DNA from: Sedimentibacter sp. SX930
GTDB taxonomy: Bacteria; Bacillota; Bacilli; Lactobacillales; Aerococcaceae
Direction of reading: 5' to 3'
Length of the DNA: 64,000 bases
NCBI GenBank assembly: GCA_002155105.1
Contig: MUZD01000005.1
Coordinates: forward strand, 1-64,000
Shown here piece after piece: positions 28,145-39,088 of the stretch (position 1 is the first letter of the stretch; each line of letters starts with the position of its first letter). The notes beneath the pieces are model-generated. The model was not told the origin of the DNA. It did not search any database and worked only from the letters and a program-made list of their open reading frames with translations. A program made the translations under genes and the position numbers.

Positions 28145-29604
28145 CAAACTTGTCCTCCCTTTAGATTCTCTTTTTGGATAGCTGTCATATTGTTCACGTA
28201 ATCCGCTTCATAGTCATAGAGCCCAGTCGGGTAGTCCCCGTTGAAGCTGTCCATGCACAAGCCTGAATACGGCATATCAAATTTCAATCCGATTGAATCG
28301 ATCAGACCCTCTTGGCTAAGGAAAGACAAGCTGTCTGCACCGATGTATTCACAGATTTCATCTACGGTCATTTTAGCGGCGATCAGTTCGGCTGACTTGC
28401 TGATGTCGATGCCGTAAAAACTTGGGTAGATTAAAGGCGGGGAAGAGATGCGGACATGCACTTCTTTGGCTCCCGCTTCTTTCAATAAAGTCACGATGCG
28501 TTTACTGGTCGTCCCGCGCACGATGGAATCATCCACCATGACGACGCTCTTGCCTTGGACAACACCTTTTACGGCGGACAACTTCATTTTTACGCCCAAT
28601 TCGCGCAGCTCCTGCGTCGGTTGGATGAACGTACGTCCGACATATTGGTTCTTGATCAGTCCCATTTCGTAAGGCGTTCCGCTTTCTTCCGCGAATCCGC
28701 TCGCTGCGGACAAGGAAGAGTTGGGCACACCGATGACGATGTCGGCAGTCACTGCAGGTGCTTCGATGGCCAAACGCGTTCCCATCCGCTTGCGCGCAGT
28801 ATGCACATTCACGCCGGCAATATTGGAATCCGGACGCGCGAAGTAGATATACTCCATCGCAGCGATGGAGATGGTTGTATCGTCGGTATATTTTTCGATC
28901 GTCAAGCCGTTGTCGTCAATGATCGCCAGTTCGCCGGCGTTGACGTTGCGGACAAAATCAGCGCCGATCGTATCGATGGCACACGTTTCGCTGGCCATCA
29001 CATACGCGCCATTCGGCAATTGGCCGATGACAAGCGGACGGAATGAATTCGGATCGACGGCACCGAACATTTTCTCTTCAGTCAAAAGGATATAAGTGAA
29101 GCCGCCTTTGACCTGATTCAAGCTCTCTTTGATCTTTTCGATCAAGCTGTCTTTCTGGCTGCGTCTGATCAGATGCATCAGAACTTCCGTATCCGAAGTC
29201 GAATGGAAGATGGCGCCATTTTCCTCAAGATTGCGGCGTAATGATTTGGCATTCACCAAGTTGCCGTTGTGGCAAATGGCGATGTCCATATCATAGAAAT
29301 GGTACAAAAACGGCTGCACATTTTCGATGCTGTTCTGTCCGGAAGTGGAGTAACGCACATGACCGATGGCACGGTTTCCGGTCAACCTCTGCAGATCATT
29401 TCCGTCTTTGAAGACTTCGCTGATCAGTCCCAGATTGCGGTGAACCAACAGTTTTCCTTCATCACATGAAACTATCCCTGCACCCTCTTGTCCGCGGTGC
29501 TGCAAGCTGTGCAAACCGAAGTAAGTCAACTGGCTGGCATTGTCGTCTCCCCAAATGCCGAATACGCCACATTCTTCGTTTAAGCTTTTTGTTTCAGCAA
29601 GCAT
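28144..29604 (-). CDS. purF: amidophosphoribosyltransferase PurF
   Basis: PurF makes phosphoribosylamine from PRPP and glutamine, the committed step of purine synthesis. It is translated with an 11-residue propeptide ([11 protein letters not shown]) that is removed to expose the Ntn nucleophile Cys12 of CGVFGIWG. The glutaminase half is followed by the PRT domain with [17 protein letters not shown] binding PRPP. The Bacillus-type enzyme often has an Fe-S cluster. Cys residues suitable for it are not obvious to me without alignment. ATG at 29604 follows GGGAGGAGG with 7-nt spacing and overlaps the purL end by 25 bp. Confidence 0.97.
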   Translation of the reverse strand: MLAETKSLNEECGVFGIWGDDNASQLTYFGLHSLQHRGQEGAGIVSCDEGKLLVHRNLGLISEVFKDGNDLQRLTGNRAIGHVRYSTSGQNSIENVQPFLYHFYDMDIAICHNGNLVNAKSLRRNLEENGAIFHSTSDTEVLMHLIRRSQKDSLIEKIKESLNQVKGGFTYILLTEEKMFGAVDPNSFRPLVIGQLPNGAYVMASETCAIDTIGADFVRNVNAGELAIIDDNGLTIEKYTDDTTISIAAMEYIYFARPDSNIAGVNVHTARKRMGTRLAIEAPAVTADIVIGVPNSSLSAASGFAEESGTPYEMGLIKNQYVGRTFIQPTQELRELGVKMKLSAVKGVVQGKSVVMVDDSIVRGTTSKRIVTLLKEAGAKEVHVRISSPPLIYPSFYGIDISKSAELIAAKMTVDEICEYIGADSLSFLSQEGLIDSIGLKFDMPYSGLCMDSFNGDYPTGLYDYEADYVNNMTAIQKENLKGGQV

Positions 29605-31808
29605 GGAATAGCCTCCTCCCATTTCGTTTGTACTTCTTTCACGTCTAAAGTGATTGTTTCGTTCTCGGCAGCGATTTTTGCGACAGCGTCAGCAGTCACT
29701 GTTCCGATTTGTGCAGCAGCTGATCCGAAGATCGCTTCCACAGCGGCAACATTTTCAGGTTTCACGGTCAGGATGAAGCGTGATTGCGTTTCGCTGAACA
29801 ACAACGTTTTATCCATTGCAACCGTTACGTCAAAACCTAGGCCAGTGTCAAAGACGCTCTCCATCAAGCCGACAGCCAAGCCGCCTTCTGATAAGTCATG
29901 CGCGCTTGCGATCAGACCAGCTTTGATTGCTTTCAGCACATTCGCTTGGTTCTCTTTTTCGACAGCCAAGTCAAAGTCCATCAGTTTTCCTTCGATTTTG
30001 CCCAATTCCATTTTTTGCAGTTCGGAACCGTTGAAGTCCGCTTTTGTAGCGCCGATCAGGACAATGCGGTCGCCTGCAGTTTTGAAGGCTTGCGTAGTGA
30101 TGTGCGCAAGATCCTCGATCAAGCCGACCATACCGATCATCGGTGTCGGATAAACAGCCACGCCGTCGGTTTCATTGTAAAGGGAAACGTTCCCTGAGAT
30201 GACAGGCGTATCCAATTGGCGGCAAGCTTCAGAGATGCCGTCTGCGGAAGTGCTTAATTCCCAGAAAATTTCTGGCTTATCAGGATTTCCGTAGTTCAAG
30301 CAGTCTGTGATCGCCAATGGTTTTCCGCCGCTGGCAACGATATTGCGGGCAGCTTCAGCGACAGCGATCTGTCCGCCGATTTCTGGATTCAAATACAGGT
30401 AACGGCCGTTGCAGTCCGTTGTCATTGCGATCGCTTTTTTGGTGCCGCGGACGCGGACAACTGCAGCATCGCTTCCTGGGCCTACGACCGTGCTGGTGCG
30501 GACCATGGAATCATATGTATCATAGACGCTCTTCTTGGAAGCCAGCGTCGCTTGTTGCAATAAAGCCACTAATGTATCCTGCGCTGATGTGAAGACAGGT
30601 TTGTAGTCTTCCATAGCTGCGAATTCAGCGATGCGGGCAGGCACTGCAGTCGGTTTGTAGTAGACCGGTGCATCTTCAGCCAAAGCATCAACCGGAAGTT
30701 CAGCCACCACTTTGCCTGCATGGGATAGACGATACATGCCATCATCGGTAACTTCACCGATCACGACTGCATCCAATTCATATTTTTTGAACAGGTCGAC
30801 GATGCGTTGCTCTTCGCCCTTCTTGATGCACAAAAGCATACGCTCCTGCGACTCGGAAAGCATCATTTCGTAAGGTGTCATTTCTGTTTCGCGCTGCGGA
30901 ACATCATCAAGGTTCAACAGCAAGCCGCTGCCTGCTTTTGAAGCCATTTCCGAGCTGGAAGAGACCAAACCGGCAGCACCCATATCCTGGATACCGATCA
31001 AAGCGTCGGAGTAGTCATAAATGCATTCCAAACAAGCTTCCATCAATAATTTTTCCATGAATGGGTCGCCTACTTGGACAGCCGAACGTTGCGCTTCTTC
31101 CTCTTCCTTGAATTCTTCGGAAGCGAAAGTGGCGCCATGGATACCATCGCGGCCTGTTTTTGCACCCACGTACATGATCGAGTTACCGACTCCGGCAGCT
31201 TGACCTTTTTGCATATCTTTTTGATCGATCAAGCCGACGCACATTGCGTTGACTAACGGATTGCCTCTGTAGCAAGGGTCGAAGACCGTTTCACCGCCGA
31301 CAGTCGGGATGCCGATACAGTTGCCGTAACCGCTGATGCCGGCAACGACTTCTTCGAAGATGTGTTTCGTACGCTCATTGTCCAATTCGCCGAAACGCAA
31401 AGAGTCCAGGATCGCAATTGGGCGTGCGCCCATGCTGAAGATGTCACGGATGATTCCGCCGACACCGGTAGCTGCGCCTTCATAAGGCTCGATAGCTGAT
31501 GGGTGGTTGTGGCTTTCCGCTTTGAAAACGACAGCTTGGCCGTCGCCGATATCCACGATACCAGCGCCTTCACCAGGTCCTTGCAATACTTGCGGGCCGG
31601 TAGTAGGGAATTTTCTCAGGACTGGTTTTGAATTTTTATAAGAACAGTGTTCGCTCCACATAACGGCAAACAGGCCAGCTTCAGTATAATTCGGCAAACG
31701 ATGCAAAATTTTATCGCAGATTGTGCCGTACTCTTCGTCTGTCAGACCCCATTCACGATAAATTTTGGATTCTTTTACTTGTTCTGGCGTTGGTTCTAAA
31801 AATGCCAT
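29580..31808 (-). CDS. purL: phosphoribosylformylglycinamidine synthase subunit PurL
   Basis: PurL is the ATP-dependent synthetase subunit that converts FGAR to FGAM with ammonia from PurQ and help from PurS. The 742 residues identify the small bacterial (not fused) type. Visible motifs are [15 protein letters not shown], the ATP/metal region [17 protein letters not shown] and the second PurM-like half with [11 protein letters not shown] and [15 protein letters not shown] overlaps the purQ stop (TAATG). Confidence 0.98.
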   Translation of the reverse strand: MAFLEPTPEQVKESKIYREWGLTDEEYGTICDKILHRLPNYTEAGLFAVMWSEHCSYKNSKPVLRKFPTTGPQVLQGPGEGAGIVDIGDGQAVVFKAESHNHPSAIEPYEGAATGVGGIIRDIFSMGARPIAILDSLRFGELDNERTKHIFEEVVAGISGYGNCIGIPTVGGETVFDPCYRGNPLVNAMCVGLIDQKDMQKGQAAGVGNSIMYVGAKTGRDGIHGATFASEEFKEEEEAQRSAVQVGDPFMEKLLMEACLECIYDYSDALIGIQDMGAAGLVSSSSEMASKAGSGLLLNLDDVPQRETEMTPYEMMLSESQERMLLCIKKGEEQRIVDLFKKYELDAVVIGEVTDDGMYRLSHAGKVVAELPVDALAEDAPVYYKPTAVPARIAEFAAMEDYKPVFTSAQDTLVALLQQATLASKKSVYDTYDSMVRTSTVVGPGSDAAVVRVRGTKKAIAMTTDCNGRYLYLNPEIGGQIAVAEAARNIVASGGKPLAITDCLNYGNPDKPEIFWELSTSADGISEACRQLDTPVISGNVSLYNETDGVAVYPTPMIGMVGLIEDLAHITTQAFKTAGDRIVLIGATKADFNGSELQKMELGKIEGKLMDFDLAVEKENQANVLKAIKAGLIASAHDLSEGGLAVGLMESVFDTGLGFDVTVAMDKTLLFSETQSRFILTVKPENVAAVEAIFGSAAAQIGTVTADAVAKIAAENETITLDVKEVQTKWEEAIPCLLKQKA

Positions 31809-32488
31809 TATTTGTTCAGCTCCTTCTTATAATTTTCAACCATGGATTGGAACAGGCGCAGGCCGTCCGCTGATCCCAGTAAAGCTTCGACAGCACGCTC
31901 CGGGTGAGGCATCATGCCTAGGACGTTGCCTTTTTTGTTGATGATGCCGGCGATGTCTTCGATGCTGCCGTTCGGGTTGCCGTTGGCATAAGTGAATACG
32001 ATTTGGTTGTTGGCTTTCAGGTCCGCCAAAGTCTCTGCATCGCAGAAGTAGTTTCCTTCACCATGTGCGATCGGAACAGAGATGATTTCTCCTTCTTTAT
32101 AGAGGGAAGTGAATTGCGTATCGGCATTCACGACTTTCAGATCCTGCGGTTTGCAGACGAACTTCAAAGTATCATTGCGGCGCAAAGCACCAGGCAATAA
32201 GCCGGCTTCAGCCAAAATCTGGAATCCGTTGCAAGTGCCGAATACTGGCTTGCCTTCTTCAGCGAAACGGACAACTTCGCTCATGATGTTTGCAAAGCGG
32301 GCAATCGCACCTGTACGCAAGTAGTCGCCATAAGTGAATCCGCCGGGCAATAGGACAGCATCGAAACCTTCAAGGCTTGTTTCATAATGTTGCACATACT
32401 CTGCATCTTCTCCAAGAATATCTTTAATGGCTGCATACATATCTAAATCACAGTTAGATCCAGGAAAAACGATGACAGCGAATTTCAT
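31808..32488 (-). CDS. purQ: phosphoribosylformylglycinamidine synthase glutaminase subunit PurQ
   Basis: PurQ releases ammonia from glutamine for PurL. The class I amidotransferase triad is present: nucleophile Cys86 in [11 protein letters not shown] and the C-terminal His/Glu pair in [10 protein letters not shown]. The 226 residues are normal. Start and stop overlap purS and purL by TAATG, so the purS-purQ-purL subunits are tightly coupled, as expected for a stoichiometric complex. Confidence 0.98.
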   Translation of the reverse strand: MKFAVIVFPGSNCDLDMYAAIKDILGEDAEYVQHYETSLEGFDAVLLPGGFTYGDYLRTGAIARFANIMSEVVRFAEEGKPVFGTCNGFQILAEAGLLPGALRRNDTLKFVCKPQDLKVVNADTQFTSLYKEGEIISVPIAHGEGNYFCDAETLADLKANNQIVFTYANGNPNGSIEDIAGIINKKGNVLGMMPHPERAVEALLGSADGLRLFQSMVENYKKELNK

Positions 32489-32739
32489 TAAGCTTCAACC
32501 TCCTGGATTTCATAACGGTAAGTTTCCATAACCACGTTTGCAAGCAACTTGTCGCAGATCTCTTCGATGACTTGTTCAACGTTCTCTTCATCTTTGGAGA
32601 CTTGGATTTCAAAATATTTTCCGATGCGGATATCTTCGATTGTTGGGTAGCCCATACGGTGGACGGCACCCTTCACGGCTTCCCCTTGCGGATCCAATAC
32701 TGAGTCTTTATACGTTACATACACGGTTACTTTATACAT
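32488..32739 (-). CDS. purS: phosphoribosylformylglycinamidine synthase subunit PurS
   Basis: This 83-residue structural subunit bridges PurL and PurQ and helps channel ammonia. The sequence [18 protein letters not shown], then [10 protein letters not shown] and IGKYFEIQV, is typical. ATG at 32739 lies 8 nt after GAGGA. A TTG two codons earlier is rejected. It overlaps purQ by TAATG. Confidence 0.97.
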   Translation of the reverse strand: MYKVTVYVTYKDSVLDPQGEAVKGAVHRMGYPTIEDIRIGKYFEIQVSKDEENVEQVIEEICDKLLANVVMETYRYEIQEVEA

Positions 32740-32809
32740 GTCCAAATTCCTCGCTTTTGTTTTTTTATTTTTTTGTTTTTTGTTTATTCGTTAGTTGCAT
32801 TCGGATGGC

Positions 32810-33520
32810 TTACATTTTGTTCAGGCGGTCCAGCACTTCCACGTAGACAGGGATCAGATCTCCCAAGTCACGGCGGTAGATGTCTTTATCCAAGTGTTCG
32901 TTCGTTTCGATATCCCAAAGGCGGCATGTATCAGGTGAGATTTCATCAGCCAGGATGATTTCTCCCTCAGCAGTCTTGCCGAATTCGATTTTGAAATCGA
33001 TCAGGCGGATGCCGATTGCTTTGAACATCTCGATCAAGGCTGCATTGATCTTCAACGCTTGCTTCTTGATTTCCGCAACTTCTTCTTCAGTTGCCGCTCC
33101 CAGAACTTGTACATGGGCATCATTGATGAAAGGATCGTTGAGCGCATCGTCTTTGTAGTAGAACTCCAAAACAGGGAACGGCAAGTCGATGCCTTCCTCC
33201 ATGCCGAAGCGTTTCGCGAAGCTTCCTGCGGATACATTACGGACAACCACTTCCAATGGGAACATATTGACTCTTTTTACTGATTGTTCGGTTTCTGATA
33301 GTTCTTGGATGTAATGGCTTGCGATACCCTTTTCAGCCAGATACTCGAAGATGCGGCCGGTGATCTGGTTGTTGAGTCTGCCTTTGCCCTCGATAGTGTC
33401 CTTCTTTACGCCGTTTAATGCGGTAGCCTGATTTAGGTATTCTGCCCAAAGGACATTCTCCTGATCTGTAGCGTACATCTTTTTAGCTTTCCCAGTATAA
33501 AGCAATTCTTTTCTTTCCAT
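32810..33520 (-). CDS. purC: phosphoribosylaminoimidazole-succinocarboxamide synthase PurC
   Basis: PurC joins aspartate to CAIR with ATP. The 236-residue protein shows LLYTGKAKKMYATD (ATP-binding strand), the signature EVVVRNVSAGSFAKR and LIDFKIEFG...ADEISPDTCRLWD. It is the first gene of the purC-S-Q-L-F-M-N-(H-D) transcript. A 70-bp A/T-rich spacer precedes purS. Expression probably responds to PurR through the PurBox in its leader. Confidence 0.98.
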   Translation of the reverse strand: MERKELLYTGKAKKMYATDQENVLWAEYLNQATALNGVKKDTIEGKGRLNNQITGRIFEYLAEKGIASHYIQELSETEQSVKRVNMFPLEVVVRNVSAGSFAKRFGMEEGIDLPFPVLEFYYKDDALNDPFINDAHVQVLGAATEEEVAEIKKQALKINAALIEMFKAIGIRLIDFKIEFGKTAEGEIILADEISPDTCRLWDIETNEHLDKDIYRRDLGDLIPVYVEVLDRLNKM

Positions 33521-33537
33521 CGTTCCCGTCCCTTTCT

Positions 33538-33550
33538 AAATCCGAACATT
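33538..33550 (+). promoter_or_regulatory. PurBox in the purC leader
   Basis: AAATCCGAACATT matches exactly the AWWWCCGAACWWT PurBox described for PurR of Lactococcus. It lies about 27-39 nt downstream of the predicted purC transcription start. That position would suit repression or roadblock better than activation (inference). Confidence 0.7.
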
Positions 33551-33582
33551 AATTTGTATAACTACCTGATTCATTCGTTTAT

Positions 33583-33610
33583 ATTGTATCATCTGCCACC
33601 CGCTTGTCAA
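33583..33610 (-). promoter_or_regulatory. purC operon promoter
   Basis: A perfect TTGACA (33605-33610), a 16-nt spacer and TACAAT (33583-33588) on the minus strand. Transcription should start near 33577. Confidence 0.8.
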
Positions 33611-33678
33611 TGGAATTTTCATGAAAATTGAAATAAATTCCGGTTTTTCTTCACTGTTTTCAAGGCATCCGGTGTACA

Positions 33679-33709
33679 GAAAAAGGCCGGAACCGTAGTC
33701 CCAGCCTTT
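33679..33709 (-). terminator. terminator of purE-purK-purB
   Basis: An AAAGGC/GCCTTT-based stem with loop and a U tract on the minus strand lies 4-34 bp after the purB stop. It separates purEKB from the purC transcript. Confidence 0.85.
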
Positions 33710-33712
33710 CCA

Positions 33713-35011
33713 TCAGTCGCCTAATCCGAGTCTTTCGAATACTTCGTCGACGTGACTCAAGTGATAGTTATAGTTGAAGGCATCAGCGATGTCTTCTTTC
33801 GTTAATTTTGCCATAATGGCTTCATCCGCTTCCACCAGTGGACGGAAATCGGTCTGATTATCCCATGAAAGGGCAGTCTTCGGCTGTACCAAGTCATAAG
33901 CTTCTTCACGGCTCATGCCTTTGTCGATCAATTTCAACAGAACGCGTTGGCTATAGATCAAGCCGAAAGTTGCATTCATGTTGCGGAGCATATTCTCAGG
34001 GAACACGGTCAAGTTCTTGATGATGTTCGCAAAACGGTTCAATTGGTAGTTCAACAATGTCGTTGCGTCCGGAAGGATGATCCGTTCCGCTGAAGAGTGG
34101 GAAATATCGCGTTCATGCCATAAGCCCACATTCTCGTAAGCAGTGACCATGTATCCGCGGATGACGCGGGCAAGGCCTACCATATTTTCGGAACCGATCG
34201 GATTGCGTTTGTGCGGCATAGCCGAAGAACCTTTTTGGCCCTTCGCGAAGAATTCTTCCACTTCACGGGTTTCCGATTTCTGCAATCCACGGATTTCTGT
34301 AGCGAAGCGCTCGATGCTTGTCGCAATCAAAGCGATCGTTGCCATATATTCGGCATGCAGATCACGCGGCAGAACCTGTGTCGAAATTTCTTGCGGTCTT
34401 GTGCCTAATTTTTCGCAGACGTACTCCTCGACGAATGGCGGGATGTTTGCGAAAGTACCAACAGCCCCGCTGATTTTTCCGGCTTCAACGCCTTTAGCCG
34501 CATGTTCAAAACGCTCGATGTTGCGTTTCATTTCCGAATACATAGTAGCCAGTTTCAGTCCGAATGTCGTAGGTTCCGCATGTACACCATGCGTACGGCC
34601 CATGCAGACAGTCTTTTTGTGTTCTTTCGCTTTTTCGCCGATGATTTCCAGCATGTTCTGCAGATCCTTGCGCAGGATATCATTGGCTTGTTTCAATTGG
34701 TAACCGTAGGCAGTATCGACCACATCGGTACTCGTAAGGCCATAGTGGACCCATTTTCTTTCTTCTCCCAAAGATTCGGAAACGGCGCGTGTGAACGCCA
34801 CTACGTCATGTCTGGTCTCTTTTTCGATTTCAAGGATACGATCGATGTCAAATGTCGCATTCGCGCGGATTTTAGCAACGTCTTCCGCAGGAATTTCGCC
34901 TAGGGCAGCCCAAGCTTCATCAGCCAGGATTTCTACCTCCAACCAGCATTTGTAACGATTGTATTCGGACCAAACTTCAGCCATCTCAGGGCGTGTATAA
35001 CGTGTAATCAT
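33713..35011 (-). CDS. purB: adenylosuccinate lyase PurB
   Basis: PurB splits SAICAR to AICAR and adenylosuccinate to AMP, releasing fumarate. The fumarase/aspartase superfamily signature [15 protein letters not shown] (about 263-277, with catalytic Ser) and [16 protein letters not shown] are intact. The 432 residues match the Firmicute type. GGAGGA 10 nt before the ATG is embedded in the end of purK, so the genes are coupled. Confidence 0.98.
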   Translation of the reverse strand: MITRYTRPEMAEVWSEYNRYKCWLEVEILADEAWAALGEIPAEDVAKIRANATFDIDRILEIEKETRHDVVAFTRAVSESLGEERKWVHYGLTSTDVVDTAYGYQLKQANDILRKDLQNMLEIIGEKAKEHKKTVCMGRTHGVHAEPTTFGLKLATMYSEMKRNIERFEHAAKGVEAGKISGAVGTFANIPPFVEEYVCEKLGTRPQEISTQVLPRDLHAEYMATIALIATSIERFATEIRGLQKSETREVEEFFAKGQKGSSAMPHKRNPIGSENMVGLARVIRGYMVTAYENVGLWHERDISHSSAERIILPDATTLLNYQLNRFANIIKNLTVFPENMLRNMNATFGLIYSQRVLLKLIDKGMSREEAYDLVQPKTALSWDNQTDFRPLVEADEAIMAKLTKEDIADAFNYNYHLSHVDEVFERLGLGD

Positions 35012-35012
35012 T

Positions 35013-36155
35013 TTAAATTGTTCCTCCGTTCCAGATTTGGGTATTGTCTATTTCTGTTAAGGTTGCTTCTTGATCATCCGTCAAAATGGTGATATGTCCC
35101 ATTTTTCTGTCTGTGCGTGATTCCGCTTTACCGTAGTAATGGAAAAACCAATCCGCTTTTTCTTCCCGCAGCGCGATTGTCCCTTCCATATGCTGTCCCA
35201 GGATATTGACCATGATGGCAGGCGACAATTGCCGCGCTGTCGGCATCGGCAATCCGGCGACTGCTTGGATATGGGCATCAAATTGGGAAACGTTCATTGC
35301 TTCGATTGTGTAATGGCCCGAATTATGCGGACGCGGCGCCAACTCATTGATGAAGATCGTGTCGTCCGCTGCCAGGAACATTTCGATGCCAAGCGTACCC
35401 ACCAATTGAAGCGCATCGGCAATCTGGTGGGCCGCTTTGTTTGCTTTTTCGGCTACCGCAGCTGTGACGCGGGCAGGCACGATCGATTCGTGCAGAATAT
35501 TATTGATGTGGATATTTTCGGAAACCGGGAATACTGTAGCTTCGCCTTTTTGGTTGCGTACAATCATGACCGAAAGCTCTTTGGTGAAAGGAACCCAAGC
35601 CTCCAAAACGCAGATGCTGTCCGCCGCCAACTTCTTGGCTTCTTCTTTATCCGCTTCCGATTTCAGGACAACCTGCCCCTTACCATCATACCCGAAACGG
35701 GTCGTTTTTAAAACACTCGGATAGCCGATTTTGGCGATGGCCGCATCCAGTTGTTCCGCATTTTCAACTACTGCGAATTGCGCAATCGATACCCCGGCGG
35801 ATTGAAGGAATTCCTTCTCCTTGATGCGGTCTTGCGTAATCGTCAAAATTCCGCTGCCTTGCGGAATGCTGGACAGTGTTTCCACTTCCTGCAGCGCTGC
35901 CGCATCGATGTTCTCAAATTCGAATGTCACGACATCGGATTTTTCGGCCAATTCACGCAATGCCACCGCGTCAGCGTATGCCGCCTGGATGTGCCAATCC
36001 GCTACTTGGGCTGCCGGGCAATTTTCGCCCGGATCCAAAATCCCGACGGTGAATCCCATCCGCTTTGCGGACTGTGCCAGCATGCGCCCCAATTGTCCCC
36101 CGCCGATGATGCCGATTACGTCATTTGGTTTCAGTACTTTATACAAGGTCTTCAC
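35013..36155 (-). CDS. purK: N5-carboxyaminoimidazole ribonucleotide synthetase PurK
   Basis: PurK carboxylates AIR with bicarbonate and ATP to N5-CAIR. The ATP-grasp protein of 380 residues begins with [17 protein letters not shown] and carries [12 protein letters not shown] and [20 protein letters not shown] (36153-36155) appears to be the start, with GGAAAG upstream. It overlaps the purE 3' end by 17 bp. Confidence 0.97.
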   Translation of the reverse strand: MKTLYKVLKPNDVIGIIGGGQLGRMLAQSAKRMGFTVGILDPGENCPAAQVADWHIQAAYADAVALRELAEKSDVVTFEFENIDAAALQEVETLSSIPQGSGILTITQDRIKEKEFLQSAGVSIAQFAVVENAEQLDAAIAKIGYPSVLKTTRFGYDGKGQVVLKSEADKEEAKKLAADSICVLEAWVPFTKELSVMIVRNQKGEATVFPVSENIHINNILHESIVPARVTAAVAEKANKAAHQIADALQLVGTLGIEMFLAADDTIFINELAPRPHNSGHYTIEAMNVSQFDAHIQAVAGLPMPTARQLSPAIMVNILGQHMEGTIALREEKADWFFHYYGKAESRTDRKMGHITILTDDQEATLTEIDNTQIWNGGTI

Positions 36156-36627
36156 TGCTTTCCAATACTTTTTGTTTTAAATCTTCGCGTCTCTTTTCCA
36201 ATTGATCGGCCAAATCTTGATTTTCGATCGAAAGGATTTGCACCGCAAGCAGTCCGGCATTGATTGCCCCTGCTTTGCCGATGGCTACCGTCGCAACCGG
36301 AACACCGCCGGGCATCTGGACGATGGACAACAAAGAATCCATACCGCTCAATGCGCGCGATTGGACTGGAACACCGATGACCGGAAGCGTCGTTTTCGCA
36401 GCAATCATACCCGGAAGGTGCGCTGCGCCGCCTGCGCCAGCAATGATGACTTTCGTTCCCACAGCCCGTGCCTGTTCAGCAAAGGTGAACATCAGATCCG
36501 GTGTCCGGTGAGCCGAAACGACCTTCTTTTCATAAGCGATTCCGAATTCATCCAGTATCAAGCAAGCTTCTTTCATAGTTTCCCAGTCAGAAGTACTACC
36601 CATTACGACAGAAACAATCGTATTCAT
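36139..36627 (-). CDS. purE: N5-carboxyaminoimidazole ribonucleotide mutase PurE
   Basis: PurE class I moves the carboxyl group of N5-CAIR to give CAIR. The 162-residue protein starts [21 protein letters not shown] and contains SAHRTPD with the catalytic His and [14 protein letters not shown] at 36627 is 8 nt after GGGGG. The frame extends upstream to 36675 without homology. It is the first gene of purE-purK-purB. Confidence 0.98.
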   Translation of the reverse strand: MNTIVSVVMGSTSDWETMKEACLILDEFGIAYEKKVVSAHRTPDLMFTFAEQARAVGTKVIIAGAGGAAHLPGMIAAKTTLPVIGVPVQSRALSGMDSLLSIVQMPGGVPVATVAIGKAGAINAGLLAVQILSIENQDLADQLEKRREDLKQKVLESSEDLV

Positions 36628-36660
36628 CCATTTTTCCCCCATTATCAATTTTTCATTTTT

Positions 36661-36727
36661 AATATAGCACATCATCTCTCATTATTCCAAACGTTTTTGG
36701 TAACAATTGGTGTTTTCGTTCGGAAAT
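36661..36727 (-). promoter_or_regulatory. purE promoter with upstream PurBox-like site
   Basis: A minus-strand promoter candidate TTGGAA (36685-36690), 18-nt spacer, TATATT (36661-36666) lies about 35 bp before purE. Upstream of it, ATTTCCGAACGAA (within 36714-36727) matches the PurBox at 11 of 13 positions. The upstream placement differs from that at purC. No purine riboswitch core is seen. Confidence 0.5.
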
Positions 36728-37000
36728 AATCTGTTTTGATTCAAATCCGGAGAACCGACGCCTGCATTTCGCATCAAAAAAACGCCTGCTTTTTTATTCA
36801 AAAATCAACTCTTTTTCACCATAAATGGCAATAATATGATAAAATTACGATGTGCAAACCCTTCCAAAATAAAAATATACTGATTTTCTTTTTATTTCTG
36901 TTCTTATCCTATAGAATAAAATGGAATAATATTATTAAACATGATTTTTTCAACTTACTTATTTAATTTCCAACAAACCCATCTGCTCACAGGAGGAACG

Positions 37001-37723
37001 ATGATTATGAATAAATTCTTCGATATCTATATGGATTTGAGAAAAAAAATTGAGCATGCGGAATTCGAAACCGGATCCTTGTTGCCGAGCGAAAAGACGC
37101 TATCGGACCATTACAAGGTTTCACGGGAAACGATCAGAAAGGCTTTGGCGCTTTTGCTGGAAGGTGGCTACATTCAGAAGAAGCAGGGCAAAGGTTCCAT
37201 CGTGCTGGACATCAGACGGTTCAATTTCCCAGTTTCCGGACTGACCAGCTTCAAAGAGCTGCAGGATTCCCAACAAATCCCGAATGAAACGATCGTCATC
37301 AAGAATAAGCTCGAGACCATTCCGGAATTCCTTGCCGAAGATCTGAAAGTCGATCCCGACCGAGAAGTGATTTCCCTTATCCGGCTGCGCAAGATTGCCG
37401 GGGAAGTCGTCATCATGGATAAAGACTACCTCTTCCATGACATCATCGAGCAAATCCCTTCCGAAGCTGCCGAAAATTCCATCTACGCGTACTTGGAGAA
37501 TGAATTGGGCCTGAATATCGCTTATGCCAAAAAGGAATTCGTCGTAGAGGCAGCTACACGGGAAGATCACAAGCTGATGGATCTGAAGGATGACACACAC
37601 GTCGTCGTCGTCAAGAGTGAAGTCTATCTGGAAGACACCCGTCTGTTCCAATATACCGAGTCGCGCCATCGTCTGGATCGTTTCCGTTTCGTCGAATTCG
37701 CCCGCAGAAAACACAGCCTATAA
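37001..37723 (+). CDS. treR: trehalose operon repressor TreR (GntR family)
   Basis: TreR represses trehalose genes and is induced by trehalose-6-phosphate. The 240-residue protein has an N-terminal GntR winged helix (about 5-70; LLPSEKTLSDHYKVSRETIRKAL shown in part as SEKTLSDHYKVSRETIRKA) and a C-terminal UTRA effector domain (about 90-235). It aligns by eye with Bacillus TreR from MIMNKFFDIY onward. ATG at 37001 or 37007 both follow AGGAGG. Frame upstream to 36941 is ignored. It is transcribed opposite to, and 3 kb from, its likely targets treB-treC, which carry two matching operators. Confidence 0.9.
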   Translation: MIMNKFFDIYMDLRKKIEHAEFETGSLLPSEKTLSDHYKVSRETIRKALALLLEGGYIQKKQGKGSIVLDIRRFNFPVSGLTSFKELQDSQQIPNETIVIKNKLETIPEFLAEDLKVDPDREVISLIRLRKIAGEVVIMDKDYLFHDIIEQIPSEAAENSIYAYLENELGLNIAYAKKEFVVEAATREDHKLMDLKDDTHVVVVKSEVYLEDTRLFQYTESRHRLDRFRFVEFARRKHSL

Positions 37724-37760
37724 AAAAAAGATGAAGCCAAGCCGGCTTCATCTTTTTTTG
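37723..37760. terminator. bidirectional terminator between treR and the GerMN gene
   Basis: AAAAAAGATGAAGCC pairs with GGCTTCATCTTTTTT around a 5-nt loop between two convergent stops. Confidence 0.93.
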
Positions 37761-37776
37761 CTTATGTAAGGGCTGG

Positions 37777-38907
37777 TCACTCGTTGACATTCGTATAATC
37801 AACGGTGAAATAGGCACCCTCGGCCATCAATATATGTCCTGATTCATATGGGTTTCCCGCCACAGTAAGGTAGACTTCCTGCACGCCGTAATATTCCCCG
37901 ATTGTATTGACGACACCTTGCAAAATCAGTGATTCCGCCGATGTCCCGGCATTCATCTCAGAAACGAATTCCTGCGAGAAGTCCACATAGACACGCCCAT
38001 CGTCACTCAAGGACAAGCTGTTGATGGAGACATTCGGTCCGATCAGACTTCCCCCTGGCGCATCCGGCACGTTCTTCAGCGCCTCCGCCAAAATGGTGCG
38101 GGTAACGTCATTGGTTGCATAGGATAAGGCAATACTTGTTGCATCCAATCCCATCAGTTCGGTGTCCGGATAAAAGACGCGCAACTGTTGCGTTTCCGGA
38201 ACGTTCTCGTTGCGTGCTTCCAGACTGGAAGAGACAACCATGTCATCCCCAAGATCCGTCACCCGTTTCACCAAGCCCATGTCCTTTACGTAGTAATCCT
38301 TGGTAGTGGAAGCTTCATAAGTCGTCGTCACTTCAAGCGCTTCAAAATTGCCCATCGGTGTTTCGATCTGTGCAGTCAGATTCGTGATTTCGGAAGGGAC
38401 TCCGCTCGCATTCATCCAACTGTTGCCGACTTCCAAAGGCTCCTTCAACAGAATATCCAACTGGTTTGCCGCATCACCGCTTGCTGTTTTTTCAAGCATG
38501 TTTTCCCTGAAGTAGGTTTCCGGACGCGTGAATACTTCTCTGAGTTCCCCGTCAGCCAGTTCCAATACCGTCACGATCTGAGTGCCGCCGTTGTTGGAAG
38601 TAATCTGCATCCGGTTGCCTTCGATGTATTGCGGATAGACCGTGAAGGAAGCGTACTCGTTCCCTTCACCCAAATATTTTGTGAATACGGATGCGCTGAA
38701 TGGATAATAAGCCTCGATTGTCGTTGCATCTGCAGGTTCCGAAGAGGATGAGGAAGCCGATCCGCTGTCTGAAGAACTGGATACGGAAGAGGACACACTG
38801 CTGACAGCCGAAGAATCGGATGAGGCATCGGATCCTCCAAAGAGGCTGCAAGAAGCTAATAGGGGTACCAACAACGCTATCATCAGATTCGAAACTTTCT
38901 TTCTCAT
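37777..38907 (-). CDS. GerMN domain lipoprotein
   Basis: A 376-residue exported lipoprotein. The lipobox LLASC places the lipidated Cys near residue 20, followed by a low-complexity Ser-rich linker (about 25-65). A middle domain of unknown type (70-230) and a C-terminal GerMN domain (about 233-372, LRVFYPDTELMGL...VYVDFSQEF...) complete it. GerMN domains occur in the germination protein GerM and in many non-spore-forming Firmicutes, probably binding cell-wall or protein ligands at the membrane surface. ATG at 38907 follows AAGGTGG. An upstream in-frame GTG overlaps that site. Its function is not established. Confidence 0.88.
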   Translation of the reverse strand: MRKKVSNLMIALLVPLLASCSLFGGSDASSDSSAVSSVSSSVSSSSDSGSASSSSSEPADATTIEAYYPFSASVFTKYLGEGNEYASFTVYPQYIEGNRMQITSNNGGTQIVTVLELADGELREVFTRPETYFRENMLEKTASGDAANQLDILLKEPLEVGNSWMNASGVPSEITNLTAQIETPMGNFEALEVTTTYEASTTKDYYVKDMGLVKRVTDLGDDMVVSSSLEARNENVPETQQLRVFYPDTELMGLDATSIALSYATNDVTRTILAEALKNVPDAPGGSLIGPNVSINSLSLSDDGRVYVDFSQEFVSEMNAGTSAESLILQGVVNTIGEYYGVQEVYLTVAGNPYESGHILMAEGAYFTVDYTNVNE

Positions 38908-39000
38908 GTTTTTTCCCACCTTCTGCCTTAGTTGTCTTCATTATATCACAACCGCTTTCTAAGGCATTGCCCTAACTATCGCTGCAACGCACGAATGCTG

Positions 39001-39030
39001 TGGCACTAAGCAACTCCTTTCAAGTATAAT
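39001..39030 (+). promoter_or_regulatory. promoter of the DUF438 gene
   Basis: A perfect -10 TATAAT (39025-39030) stands 59 bp before the ATG. The -35 is weak (TGGCAC at 39001-39006, 18-nt spacer), suggesting dependence on an activator or low basal activity. Confidence 0.45.
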
Positions 39031-39088
39031 GAAGCCAGCACGAAACTAAAAGAAACATTTCACAATTTAAAATAGAGGTGGAAAACTT

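Noticed and set aside
36750-36800. Two direct copies of ACGCCTGC with flanking T/A runs upstream of purE
   Set aside because: Two copies of an 8-mer in an A/T-rich spacer are not enough to call a repeat or operator.
36661-36940. Possible purine riboswitch before purE
   Set aside because: None of the conserved junction segments of the purine aptamer is present. A PurBox-like site is seen in its place.
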